Of a stretch of DNA of 64,000 nt, positions 35,652-44,048 are shown piece after piece. The position numbers and the translations under genes were made by a program. Positions within the stretch are counted from its first letter, which is position 1. Each line of letters starts with the position of its first letter. This DNA is from JAGVGT01 sp963807225 (lineage in GTDB: Bacteria; Desulfobacterota; Desulfobulbia; Desulfobulbales; JAGXFP01), in NCBI GenBank assembly GCA_963807225.1, contig CAWEAD010000005.1:1054001-1118000 (forward strand), in the 5' to 3' direction. The notes beneath the pieces are model-generated. The model made no database searches. It saw nothing but the letters and a program-made list of their open reading frames with translations, and was not told where the DNA came from.

Positions 35652-36410
35652 ATGGATTCGCTATCTCCGACAATTCCGGAACTGATCGCCCATCGGGGTT
35701 ATGCCGCCGCCTACCCGGAAAATACCATGCCGGCCCTGACGGCGGCCGTCGCCTTGGGCGCCCGATACCTGGAGTGCGATGTGCAGCTCAGCGCGGATCT
35801 GGTTCCGGTGCTCTTTCACGACCGGACCTTGGGGCGGCAGTGCGGACGCCATGGCAGGATTCAGGATTATTCCCTGGCCCGGCTGCGTGAATTTTCGGCC
35901 GGTTGCCCGAGCCGTTTCGGGGAGCGATTTGCCGGGGTGAAAATAGCCACCCTGGCCGAATTGGTCGAACTGCTCGGCCGGCATCCCGAGGTGGTACCCT
36001 TCATCGAACTGAAGCGGAACAGCCTCGTGCATTTCGGCAGGGATCGGATGCTCACCATTGTCCTTCAGGCTTTGACGGGGCTGCGCGACCGGGCGGTGCT
36101 GATCTCCTACGAGATCGAAGCCCTTCTGGCCGCCCGCGCTCGGGGCTGGTCGACGGTGGGGGCGGTGGTGGATTCCTGGCTTGAAAGCGGCAATCCCGAG
36201 TTGACCAGGCTTGCCCCGGAGTATCTCTTTTGCGCGGTCGACGGCTTGCCGGTGGTCGGGACGGTCAGATTAGCCGGCGCCCGACTGGCGGTATTCGAGG
36301 TGGCTGAGCCCGAATTAGCCTGCCGCCTGGCGGCTCGCGGGGTGGAACTGATCGAGACTTTCGCCTTTGCCGAAATGCGCAAAGGGCTGAGGGAAAAAGC
36401 GGAAGCATGA
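35652..36410 (+). CDS. Glycerophosphodiester phosphodiesterase
   Basis: 252 aa. The GDPD signature is clear: LIAHRGYAAAYPENTMPAL, ARYLECDVQLSADLVPVLFHDRTLGR, then PFIELKRN. H and E/D residues that bind the metal and substrate are present. It hydrolyses glycerophosphodiesters to glycerol-3-phosphate and an alcohol. There is no signal peptide, so it is cytosolic (UgpQ-like). The stop overlaps the next start (ATGA, 36407-36410), tying it to a glycerol-3-phosphate oxidising enzyme. Confidence 0.92.
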   Translation: MDSLSPTIPELIAHRGYAAAYPENTMPALTAAVALGARYLECDVQLSADLVPVLFHDRTLGRQCGRHGRIQDYSLARLREFSAGCPSRFGERFAGVKIATLAELVELLGRHPEVVPFIELKRNSLVHFGRDRMLTIVLQALTGLRDRAVLISYEIEALLAARARGWSTVGAVVDSWLESGNPELTRLAPEYLFCAVDGLPVVGTVRLAGARLAVFEVAEPELACRLAARGVELIETFAFAEMRKGLREKAEA

Positions 36411-37570
36411 GCACCATTTACGACCTGCTTATTATCGGCGGCGGGATCCATGGGGTGGGTGTGGCTCAGGCCGCGGCCGCAGCCGGATATCGAACCGTGC
36501 TGCTGGAAAGGCAGGGGCTGGCTGCCGGTACTTCGAGCCGTTCCAGCAAATTGATTCACGGTGGGCTGCGCTACCTGGAATACGGGCAGTTCGGCCTGGT
36601 CCGGGAACTGCTACGGGAACGGGCGCTGCTGCTGAAGATCGGTCCGGAACTGGTGAGACTGGTCCCTTTTTATCTGCCGATCTACCGGGAAAGCCGGCAT
36701 CGTCCCTGGCAGATTCGCTTGGGCCTCTCGCTCTACCGCCTGCTGGGCGGGGGCGCTTACCGAACCGTGCCCGGACACCAATGGCACACCCTGGACGGTC
36801 TGCGGCGGGAGGGGTTGCAAGCGGTTCTGCAATATCAGGATGGACAGACCGATGATGCCGGCTTGACCAGAGCGGTATCGCACTCCGCCGAAGAACTGGG
36901 AGCCGAGTTGCGGTGCCCGGCCAGCCTGGTAGCGGCCGAGGTTGGAGAAGACTCAGTGCAGGTCAGGGTCGAGCAAGGGGGCCGGGAGCTGACCCTGCAG
37001 GCTCTGGTCCTGGTCAATGCCGCCGGTCCCTGGGTCAACCAGGTGCTCGGGCGGATTTCTCCGTCCCTCCGCCCCCTGGCTATCGATCTGGTCCAAGGAA
37101 CCCATATCGTCATCGACACTCCTCCACTGAGCGGAGTCTACTACCTGGAGGCCAGGCAGGATGGTCGGCCGGTGTTGGTCATGCCCTGGCGGGGTCGGAC
37201 TCTGGTCGGTACCACCGAAAGCCTCTATCATGGCGAACCCGGCGAGGTGCTGCCGTTGCCGGAGGAAATTACCTATCTGGAACAGGTGGTGAAGGATTTC
37301 TTTCCGGGAATCGGGAGAAGAATTGTCGACCAATTCGCCGGCTTGCGGGTTCTGCCGGCTGGTGGCGGCAATTTCCCCGGGCGCTCCCGGGAGATGTTTC
37401 TCCATAGCGACCAAAACACTCAGCGAGTGCTGAGCATCTACGGCGGCAAACTTACCGATTATCGGCTCACAGCGGAAAAAATTATGCGGAAGCTGCAGCC
37501 TCTGCTGCCGGAGAGAAAAAGAATCGCCCATACCGCCGATCTTCGATTGCGCCCGGTGGCTCCGGCCTGA
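36407..37570 (+). CDS. Short GlpD-like FAD-dependent glycerol-3-phosphate dehydrogenase
   Basis: 387 aa. The N-terminal FAD motif is LLIIGGGIHGVGVAQAAAAAG, followed by TSSRSSKLIHGGLRYLE, the signature of the GlpD family, and YGGKLTDYRLTAEKI near the end. Typical GlpD is about 500 aa with a C-terminal DAO_C domain; this protein stops just before where that domain would begin, and no remnant is seen downstream. It probably oxidises glycerol-3-phosphate released by the upstream phosphodiesterase, feeding electrons to quinone, but a related substrate is possible. Confidence 0.88.
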   Translation: MSTIYDLLIIGGGIHGVGVAQAAAAAGYRTVLLERQGLAAGTSSRSSKLIHGGLRYLEYGQFGLVRELLRERALLLKIGPELVRLVPFYLPIYRESRHRPWQIRLGLSLYRLLGGGAYRTVPGHQWHTLDGLRREGLQAVLQYQDGQTDDAGLTRAVSHSAEELGAELRCPASLVAAEVGEDSVQVRVEQGGRELTLQALVLVNAAGPWVNQVLGRISPSLRPLAIDLVQGTHIVIDTPPLSGVYYLEARQDGRPVLVMPWRGRTLVGTTESLYHGEPGEVLPLPEEITYLEQVVKDFFPGIGRRIVDQFAGLRVLPAGGGNFPGRSREMFLHSDQNTQRVLSIYGGKLTDYRLTAEKIMRKLQPLLPERKRIAHTADLRLRPVAPA

Positions 37571-37660
37571 ACAGGTGCAGAACTTGCTCGGCGGTTAGTC
37601 TTGCCCCTCAGTGATGGTGATATTTGGTTGTGCCATGCTAATCCGCTTTAACCGCACGAC

Positions 37661-38242
37661 TCAGTGAAATTTTTCGAAGATGAACTTCTGTCCGGCGACC
37701 GAGGCTTCGTACATCAGACCTCCCTGGGTGTGGATGAAGATCGCCATTCCATTCACATAGTTACTGGCCAACTGTTTGCCGGTTTCCGGTCCGAGGCTGG
37801 CCCCGGCCGAGGAGCCGGTTGTCCCGGTCGTGGCTTGGGCTCCGGCGGTAACGGCTACGGCCGAAGCGGTAGCCCCCAGCTCGAAGGAACCTCGGGTGAA
37901 ATCGGCATAGGCCCGCTCGTCCTGGAAAAAGATGATCTCGCTATAGGCCTCCCCGCCCAACTGAAAGCCGATGGAAAGTTGGAGCATGGAAACCTCCCCG
38001 GTAGCCTTGCCCTCATGATAAACCAATCCTTTGCCGAAAGCGCCGCCGACCCCGGCCGCACCTTTACCGATTACCGGGAAGAAGGCGTAGCCATAAGCGG
38101 TATCGAAATACTTCTGAACTTCGGGCGACTCCCGGAACACCTTCAGGGTCTCCCGATAGAGCTTGTCTTCCCCGGCCTGGGCGCTGAAAGGAACAAGCAG
38201 CATTATTGCGAGCAGAAACAGCCAAAATCCATGATATTTCAT
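37661..38242 (-). CDS. SYLF/YSC84-domain lipid-binding protein, exported
   Basis: 193 aa with a signal peptide (FWLFLLAIMLLVPFSAQAG). The rest is a SYLF (YSC84) domain: TAYGYAFFPVIGKGAAGVGG, FGKGLVYHEGKATGEVSM, QLGGEAYSEIIFF and the end GGLMYEASVAGQKF. SYLF domains bind phosphoinositides in eukaryotes; bacterial versions are periplasmic and of unknown role. It is a single-gene unit on the minus strand, separated from rdgB by a terminator. Confidence 0.9.
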   Translation of the reverse strand: MKYHGFWLFLLAIMLLVPFSAQAGEDKLYRETLKVFRESPEVQKYFDTAYGYAFFPVIGKGAAGVGGAFGKGLVYHEGKATGEVSMLQLSIGFQLGGEAYSEIIFFQDERAYADFTRGSFELGATASAVAVTAGAQATTGTTGSSAGASLGPETGKQLASNYVNGMAIFIHTQGGLMYEASVAGQKFIFEKFH

Positions 38243-38340
38243 CGTTTCACCTTTCGTAAGTTCACTGGGATTATTTGCTTCGTGTAAATAAGATATTCAC
38301 GGCGGCCCGCCATGCGCAACTTGTTCTGTGAAAGATCTGT

Positions 38341-38374
38341 AAAACAAAAAAAGGCCCCGGTGTCGCCGGGGCCT
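38341..38374 (-). terminator. Rho-independent terminator after rdgB
   Basis: AGGCCCCGG (38352-38360) and CCGGGGCCT (38366-38374) form a 9-bp stem with a 5-nt loop. On the minus strand the stem is followed by TTTTTTTTGTTTT. It ends the rdgB transcript, which stops 24 bp upstream. Confidence 0.92.
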
Positions 38375-38397
38375 CGCTCACGCCGAACTGACCGGTA

Positions 38398-39081
38398 TCA
38401 GACCATTTTGTCCTTCGACCAGTCGTTGTGCTCGAACTGCTGGTGATCGGGCTTGGGAGGCTTGGCCTCCATGATCCGCTGATTAAGCCACTTGAGGATC
38501 TGGTCGAACTCCGCCGCCATCTGGGCCAGGGCCCGGCCCCGATGGCTGACCCGGTTCTTTTCTTCCATGGTGCTTTCGGCGAAGGTCTTACCCAGTTCGG
38601 GTGAGTAGAAAACCGGGTCGTAACCGAAGCCGCCCTCGCCCTTGGCTTCCTGGGTGATCTCGCCTTCGCAGCGCCCTTCGTAGGTCAGGGCCGGGCCGGA
38701 GGGTACGGCGATGGAGACGACGCACTCGAAGGCGGCGCGCCGGTCTTTCTGGTCAACCATTTCGGCCAGCAGTTTTTCGATGTTTTCGGCGTCGCCGGCT
38801 TTTTCTCCGGCGTAACGGGCCGAGTAGACTCCCGGCGCGCCGTTCAGGGCGGCCACCACCAGGCCGGAATCGTCGGCCATGGCCGGTAAGCCCAGAACCT
38901 TGGCGGTGAAGTGCGCTTTCTTATACGCGTTTTCATCGAAGGTGGCGCCGTCTTCCACCGCTTCGGGGATGGGCCCGAAATCGTTCAGGCTGCGCAGGTC
39001 AATCGGGAAATCCTTGAGCATTTCCCGCAGTTCCCGGACCTTGCCCTCGTTGCGGGTGGCCAGGACAATAATCTGTTTCAT
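38398..39081 (-). CDS. rdgB: XTP/dITP diphosphatase (RdgB/HAM1)
   Basis: 227 aa from ATG 39079-39081, with GAGGAG 6 nt upstream. Motifs: IVLATRNEGKVRELREML, DDSGLVVAALNGAPGVYSAR, GEGGFGYDPVFYSPELGKTF and NRVSHRGRALAQM. It hydrolyses non-canonical purine nucleotides (ITP, XTP) to monophosphates, keeping them out of DNA. The last 28 residues (WLNQRIMEAKPPKPDHQQ onward) extend beyond the usual family end and are charged. A longer frame upstream is less likely. Confidence 0.95.
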   Translation of the reverse strand: MKQIIVLATRNEGKVRELREMLKDFPIDLRSLNDFGPIPEAVEDGATFDENAYKKAHFTAKVLGLPAMADDSGLVVAALNGAPGVYSARYAGEKAGDAENIEKLLAEMVDQKDRRAAFECVVSIAVPSGPALTYEGRCEGEITQEAKGEGGFGYDPVFYSPELGKTFAESTMEEKNRVSHRGRALAQMAAEFDQILKWLNQRIMEAKPPKPDHQQFEHNDWSKDKMV

Positions 39082-39168
39082 GATAAACTCCTCGGTTCGA
39101 TGGCTGATTATAATCGGGAAACTCACCTTTTAAGAGAAATTACCGGGAACCGCAAGACGGTTTTCTAT

Positions 39169-39201
39169 TTGACACCGCCCGGTATCACCCCTTAAATGGG
39201 G
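39169..39201 (+). promoter_or_regulatory. Sigma-70-like promoter upstream of aroK
   Basis: TTGACA (39169-39174), 17 bp, then TTAAAT (39192-39197). The -10 lies inside a small dyad CCCC-TTAAAT-GGGG (39188-39201). The start would be near 39204, about 130 bp before aroK. Confidence 0.6.
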
Positions 39202-39334
39202 AGAGAATAACGAGTGCCTAAAGTTTAAAGTTATAAGTACCCAAAAAGCTGGCATAAATGCCTGAAGTTTCGGAAGTTACTTCTTAGATGTTGTTTGGTC
39301 TGCTCTCGGCCCCCTTCTTTCTGATTGCGTGACA

Positions 39335-39871
39335 ATGAACAAATCGACCCGCAAGATCATTCTCGTCGGTTTCCGGGCCACCGGCAAGAGCTCGGTGGGC
39401 CGGTTGCTGGCCGCTCGACTGGAGGTGCCGTTCCTCGACATGGATCAGATCCTGACCGAGCGGCATGGTGAAATCTCCACGATTGTTGCCGAGCGGGGCT
39501 GGGACTGGTTCCGGGATCGGGAGAAAGAGTTGCTGGCCGAGTTGGTGGGACTGGAGGCAGGAGTAATCGCCACCGGCGGCGGCGCCGTGTTGCATCGGGA
39601 GATCTGGCCGGTGTTACGGAAAACCGCTCTGGTGGTCTGGCTGACTTCCACCCTGGAATTGATCTGCCAACGCTTGAGCGTCGATCCGGCCAGTACCAGC
39701 CAGAGGCCCTCGTTAACCGGTGGCGATATCCGCGAGGAAACCGCCAAGGTTTTGGCCGAACGGGAACCTCTCTACCGGCAGGTAGCCGATCTGATCGTGG
39801 ATTCCAACCGGCCGGTGCCCGAAGTGGCCGGGGAGATCGAGGCGCAACTGGCGCACAAGTCCTTATCCTGA
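39335..39871 (+). CDS. aroK: Shikimate kinase
   Basis: 178 aa from ATG 39335 (GTG 39329 adds two residues). P-loop GFRATGKSS, LEVPFLDMDQILTERHG with the DxD shikimate/Mg motif, FRDREKELL, and the ATGGGAVLH loop identify shikimate kinase. It phosphorylates shikimate with ATP in the aromatic amino acid pathway. aroC follows 53 bp downstream on the same strand, two steps later in the pathway. Confidence 0.95.
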   Translation: MNKSTRKIILVGFRATGKSSVGRLLAARLEVPFLDMDQILTERHGEISTIVAERGWDWFRDREKELLAELVGLEAGVIATGGGAVLHREIWPVLRKTALVVWLTSTLELICQRLSVDPASTSQRPSLTGGDIREETAKVLAEREPLYRQVADLIVDSNRPVPEVAGEIEAQLAHKSLS

Positions 39872-39924
39872 GCAGGAAGTGATATACCGGTTTACCCAAA
39901 AAAACAAACTAGGATCATGGTGAA

Positions 39925-40989
39925 ATGATGGCAGGCAGTACTTTCGGTAAGGTATTCCGGGCGACCACCTGGGGCGAGTCACACGGCACGGCAGTGGGTG
40001 CGGTGGTGGACGGTTGCCCTCCGGGGCTGGCGCTTTCCGAGGCGGACATCCAGGGCGATCTGGACCGGCGACGGCCCGGTACGGGGCCGGCCTCCACACC
40101 CCGGAAGGAAGCGGACCGGGTCGAGATCATGTCCGGACTCTTCGAAGGAATGACCACCGGCACCCCCATCTCTTTAGTGATCTTCAATCAGGACGCGCAC
40201 AGCAAATCCTATGACCACCTGAAGGAGATCTTTCGCCCCGGCCATGGTGACATCACCTATTTGAAAAAATACGGCATCCGCGACCATCGCGGCGGCGGCC
40301 GGGCCTCGGCCCGCGAAACCGCCGGCCGGGTGGCGGCCGGGGCGGTGGCCCGGAAGCTGCTGGCTACCGCCGGGGTCACGGTCCGGGCCGGTACTATTGC
40401 CCTGGGCGGGATTGCCACCGCGAACCGCGACTGGGAGGCCTGCGGCGGCAATCCCTTCTGCTGCCCGGATCCCGAGGCGGCGATACGCATGGAGGAACTG
40501 GTCGCTCAAGTTCGCCGGGAGGGCGACACCCTGGGCGGCATCGTCGAAATCGTCGCCGCAGGAGTCCCTGCCGGGCTGGGCGAACCGGTTTTCGACAAGC
40601 TCGATGGTGAACTGGCCAGGGCTTTGATGTCGATCGGCGCCGTCAAGGGGGTAGAGATCGGCGCCGGCTTCGCGGCCGCCGGTATGCGAGGCTCGGAGAA
40701 CAACGACGCCATCACCCCGGAGGGTTTTCGAGGCAACAACGCCGGCGGCATCCTGGCCGGGATTTCCAGCGGTCAGGAGATCGTCGTCCGGGTAGCGGTG
40801 AAGCCGATCCCTTCCATCGGCCGCGAACAAGAGACCGTCAACCTGGCCGGTGAGCCGGTAAAAATCAAGGTGGGCGGTCGCCACGATATCTCCGCTATTC
40901 CCCGGATCATCCCGGTCTGCGAGGCAATGGTCGCCCTGACCCTGGCCGATCATTACCTGCGCCAGAAGGCGGTGCGGTTCCTGCTTTGA
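39925..40989 (+). CDS. aroC: Chorismate synthase
   Basis: 354 aa. Signatures: TFGKVFRATTWGESHGTAVG at the N-terminus, RRPGTGPASTPRKEAD, RPGHGDITYLKKYG and RGGGRASARETAGRVAAGAV, and FRGNNAGGILAGISSG near 275. It converts EPSP to chorismate using reduced FMN. It forms an operon with aroK. A repeat-like dyad follows at 41015-41085. Confidence 0.97.
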   Translation: MMAGSTFGKVFRATTWGESHGTAVGAVVDGCPPGLALSEADIQGDLDRRRPGTGPASTPRKEADRVEIMSGLFEGMTTGTPISLVIFNQDAHSKSYDHLKEIFRPGHGDITYLKKYGIRDHRGGGRASARETAGRVAAGAVARKLLATAGVTVRAGTIALGGIATANRDWEACGGNPFCCPDPEAAIRMEELVAQVRREGDTLGGIVEIVAAGVPAGLGEPVFDKLDGELARALMSIGAVKGVEIGAGFAAAGMRGSENNDAITPEGFRGNNAGGILAGISSGQEIVVRVAVKPIPSIGREQETVNLAGEPVKIKVGGRHDISAIPRIIPVCEAMVALTLADHYLRQKAVRFLL

Positions 40990-41014
40990 TATGCTCGCCG
41001 AGACCTGGATATTT

Positions 41015-41085
41015 ACCACAGAGGGCGCTTGGGACACAGAGGCTGCCGATTTAAGTTATTTTGATTTCGCAACGCGCTCTGTGGT
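41015..41085. repeat. Inverted ACCACAGAG repeat element
   Basis: ACCACAGAG (41015-41023) is inverted at 41077-41085 (CTCTGTGGT), with a further CACAGAGG copy at about 41035. This resembles short CACAGAG-type intergenic repeats seen in many bacterial genomes. It lies between aroC and glgA and may double as a weak terminator, as T6 lies 11 bp beyond. Confidence 0.5.
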
Positions 41086-41130
41086 GAAGAAAGCTTTTTT
41101 GCGCGATTGTCCGCTATGAGGGTTTAACCA

Positions 41131-42717
41131 ATGGCTTTAAAACAGATCCGCAAGATAATGCTCCTGACCCGCGAGTACGACGGCCTGGCCGGGGCCGGAG
41201 GGGTCAAGGATTTCACCCGCCAGTTGGCCGAGGCCCTGGCCCGCAAGGGCAACCGCCAGGTCACCGTGTTGTTGCCGTGCTATGGTTTCGTGGATCCGGA
41301 GGAACTGGGGTTCATCGAATCGGATCTGGTCTTCGAGGTCGAGATGAACTACGTCGGCCGTGAGCGTCGGGAGACGGTGCGCTTTTTCGAGGCCACTCTC
41401 GACGGGGTCCGGGTCGTCCTGGTGGCGGCCAAGCGCTATGCCGAAAAAATGGGGGTCTATACTTATACCGGGGCCGAAACGGTTGCTGACCCCACCCATC
41501 GCCGGGGCCAGGCCCATTACGATTACTTCGCCATGAACATCCTGTTGCAGAAGGCGGCCATCGCCAGATTGATTCGGCTGGACGAGCACCCCGACGTGAT
41601 CCACTGCCAGGATGGCCACACCGCCATTCTGCCCGCTCTGCTCCGGGAGGTCGAGGGCTTCCGCCACTACTTCTACCAAACCGGCTGCCTGGTCACCATC
41701 CATAACGCCGGAGTCGGCTATCACCAGGAGGTAGGTGATCTGGCCTTCGCCGAACGCATCACCGGCCTGCCGTCCCGGGTGATCCTCGCCAACCAGTTGA
41801 CCGGCAACTTCGACCCTTTTCTGGCGGCCTCTGGCTACAGCCTGATGAACACGGTGAGCGAGAACTACGCCCGGGAGCTGCAGGAGACCGACGACGACGA
41901 GTTGACCGGCTGGCTGGGCCACAAGCTCTTGAGCCGGGGAGTGGTGCTGGAAGGGGTGACCAACGGGATCAATCCCGATCATTACGATCCCTCCCGTCCC
42001 GAAGTGCTGGGACTGCCGGCCGGTTTTTCCCCGGCCCGGGACAGTTGGGGCGGCAAGGCCCGCTGCCGGGCCGACCTGGTAACCACCCTGGGCGGAGAAG
42101 GCTGGCCCGGGGTGCAGCAGACCGGCTACCTCGATTCGCATCCGAGTCAGCCGCTCTTTACCTTTATCGGCCGTTTCACCCCGCAGAAAGGAGTGGACAA
42201 GCTGGTCGGCGCCCTGGAAACCCTGTTGCCCCTGGACCAGAAGTTCCAGATCCTGATCATGGGCAACGGCGCCGAGGAGATCGAAGCCGAGCTGGTGCTC
42301 CTGGCCGACAATGAAGTGTATCGGGGCCGCCTCTGCCTGCTCCGGGGCTACGACGAAAAACTGGCCATGCGGGTTTACGCCTCCGGTGATTTCTTTGTGA
42401 TTCCCTCGCGCTACGAACCGTGCGGCCTGACCGATTTCATCGCCCAGCTTCTGGGCAACCTGCCTATCGTTCATCACATCGGCGGCCTGGTCAAGGTGGT
42501 GGACGGGGTCACCGGCTTCTCCTACCGGGAGCACAATTCCGCCGCCCTGATGGGGGCCATGCTCAAGGCCATGGAAATCTTCCGCACCGAGCCGGAGAAG
42601 ATCCGCCGGATGCGGGTAGAGGCGGTGCAATACCTGCAACAACGCTACACCTGGGATCTGGTGGTGGAGCGCTATCTGCATCTCTACCGCCGGGCCTCGG
42701 AGATGGCGGGCAATTGA
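41131..42717 (+). CDS. glgA: GT5 glycogen/starch synthase
   Basis: 528 aa. GT-B enzyme with PDVIHCQDGHTAILPALL, VTIHNAGVGYHQE, GVTNGINPDHYDPS, FTFIGRFTPQKGVDKL and PSRYEPCGLTDFIAQ, the nucleotide-sugar and catalytic motifs of GlgA. It extends alpha-1,4-glucan from ADP- or UDP-glucose. The usual KTGGLADV near the N-terminus is GAGGVKDF here, so the lysine that contacts the nucleotide diphosphate is absent at its usual place. No other glycogen gene is adjacent; gap follows after 300 bp. Confidence 0.9.
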   Translation: MALKQIRKIMLLTREYDGLAGAGGVKDFTRQLAEALARKGNRQVTVLLPCYGFVDPEELGFIESDLVFEVEMNYVGRERRETVRFFEATLDGVRVVLVAAKRYAEKMGVYTYTGAETVADPTHRRGQAHYDYFAMNILLQKAAIARLIRLDEHPDVIHCQDGHTAILPALLREVEGFRHYFYQTGCLVTIHNAGVGYHQEVGDLAFAERITGLPSRVILANQLTGNFDPFLAASGYSLMNTVSENYARELQETDDDELTGWLGHKLLSRGVVLEGVTNGINPDHYDPSRPEVLGLPAGFSPARDSWGGKARCRADLVTTLGGEGWPGVQQTGYLDSHPSQPLFTFIGRFTPQKGVDKLVGALETLLPLDQKFQILIMGNGAEEIEAELVLLADNEVYRGRLCLLRGYDEKLAMRVYASGDFFVIPSRYEPCGLTDFIAQLLGNLPIVHHIGGLVKVVDGVTGFSYREHNSAALMGAMLKAMEIFRTEPEKIRRMRVEAVQYLQQRYTWDLVVERYLHLYRRASEMAGN

Positions 42718-43016
42718 TGGAGTAAGGCCGGGAAGCCCAACGGCATCTTGGAACCGGGAAAACTTGGTGGGGCTTCGTTCCTCAGCCCAACCTACGGACT
42801 GCCGCTCCGCCCTGGAGCATGGTAGAGAAGAGGCCGCATTCCTTCCGTCCTCTTTCTGTCCTTTACTTTTCTTAACCAAAATTACCTTGCCTGCCCCAAC
42901 GCTCTTCGTGGTAACCTTTTCCTCATGGCGAGGCCGGGAACTCTCTTGGCCCGCAGGGAAAATCGAACCGAATTCGCCGCATCTTCGTAATTGACGACTG
43001 GCAAAGGAGTAAGAGT
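42718..43016 (+). other. Intergenic region with hairpin repeat between glgA and gap
   Basis: GGTGGGGCT (42766-42774) pairs with AGCCCAACC (42784-42792), 8 of 9 bases, loop TCGTTCCTC. This resembles a widely dispersed intergenic repeat (GTTGGGCTTCGTTCCTCAGC type). The second half is A+T-richer and likely holds the gap promoter, which I cannot pin down. Confidence 0.4.
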
Positions 43017-44021
43017 ATGAGCATCAGGATCGGAATCAACGGCTTCGGCCGGATCGGCAGGGCAATCTTTCGGGCGCGGGATCTGGACCCGGCCTTCGCT
43101 AATGTGGAAATCGTCGCCATCAACGACCTGACCGACAATGCCACCCTGGCCCATCTGCTGAAGTACGATTCGGTGATGGGGATCTATCCGGCCGAGATCA
43201 AGGCCAACGACAAAGGCATTACGGTTAACGGTCGGCAGGTGGAGGTTTTCAACCACCGCAATCCGGCCGATATACCCTGGGGCGGGCTGGGAGTCGACTA
43301 CGTGGTCGAATCCACCGGGCTTTTCACCCATTCCGATAAGGCCCATGCCCATCTCGACGCCGGGGCCAAAAAGGTGGTGATCTCGGCCCCGGCCAAGGGC
43401 GAAGTCAAGACCATCGTTATGGGAGTCAATGAGGATGACTACGATCCGATCGCCGACCATATCGTCTCCAATGCTTCCTGCACCACCAACTGTCTGGCCC
43501 CGGTGGCCAAGGTGATCCTCGATCGCTTCGGGATCAACAAGGGCTTGATGACCACGGTGCACGCCTATACCAACGACCAGCGCATCCTCGATTTTCCCCA
43601 TTCCGACTTGCGGCGGGCCCGGGCCGCGGCCCTGTCGATGATCCCCACCAAGACCGGGGCGGCGGCCGCCGTGGCCCTGGTGATCCCAGAATTGAAGGGT
43701 AAGTTCGACGGGCTGGCGGTGCGGGTGCCGACCCCAAATGTCTCACTGGTCGACGTGGTGATGGAGGTGGAGCGGGAGACCAACGTTACCGAGGTCAACC
43801 AGGCCCTCAAGGACGAAACCAACCGCTTCCTGGGCTACTCCGATGAACCGCTGGTCTCCATCGACTACCAGGGCAACCCCCATTCCTCGGTGGTGGACGG
43901 TATGTCGACCAAGGTGATCGGCAATATGGTCAAGGTCCTGAGTTGGTATGACAACGAGTGGGGTTACTCCAACCGGGTGCTCGATCTGATCATGCACATG
44001 GAGGCCGGCAAACCTCTGTAA
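43017..44021 (+). CDS. gap: Glyceraldehyde-3-phosphate dehydrogenase, type I
   Basis: 334 aa, standard length. INGFGRIGRAIFRA gives the NAD-binding Rossmann start, AINDLTDNATLAHLLKYDS fits NAD specificity, SNASCTTNCLAPVAKV holds the catalytic cysteine, and the C-terminus has SWYDNEWGYSNRVLDL. It oxidatively phosphorylates glyceraldehyde-3-phosphate in glycolysis or the reverse. AAAGGAG lies upstream of the ATG. A diguanylate cyclase follows 27 bp later. Confidence 0.97.
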   Translation: MSIRIGINGFGRIGRAIFRARDLDPAFANVEIVAINDLTDNATLAHLLKYDSVMGIYPAEIKANDKGITVNGRQVEVFNHRNPADIPWGGLGVDYVVESTGLFTHSDKAHAHLDAGAKKVVISAPAKGEVKTIVMGVNEDDYDPIADHIVSNASCTTNCLAPVAKVILDRFGINKGLMTTVHAYTNDQRILDFPHSDLRRARAAALSMIPTKTGAAAAVALVIPELKGKFDGLAVRVPTPNVSLVDVVMEVERETNVTEVNQALKDETNRFLGYSDEPLVSIDYQGNPHSSVVDGMSTKVIGNMVKVLSWYDNEWGYSNRVLDLIMHMEAGKPL

Positions 44022-44048
44022 GGGGCGAGGCTGGACGAGACCCCAACC

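Noticed and set aside
41137..42879. 580-codon antisense frame over glgA
   Set aside because: It overlaps a gene with full GT5 motifs; composition is typical of an antisense shadow.
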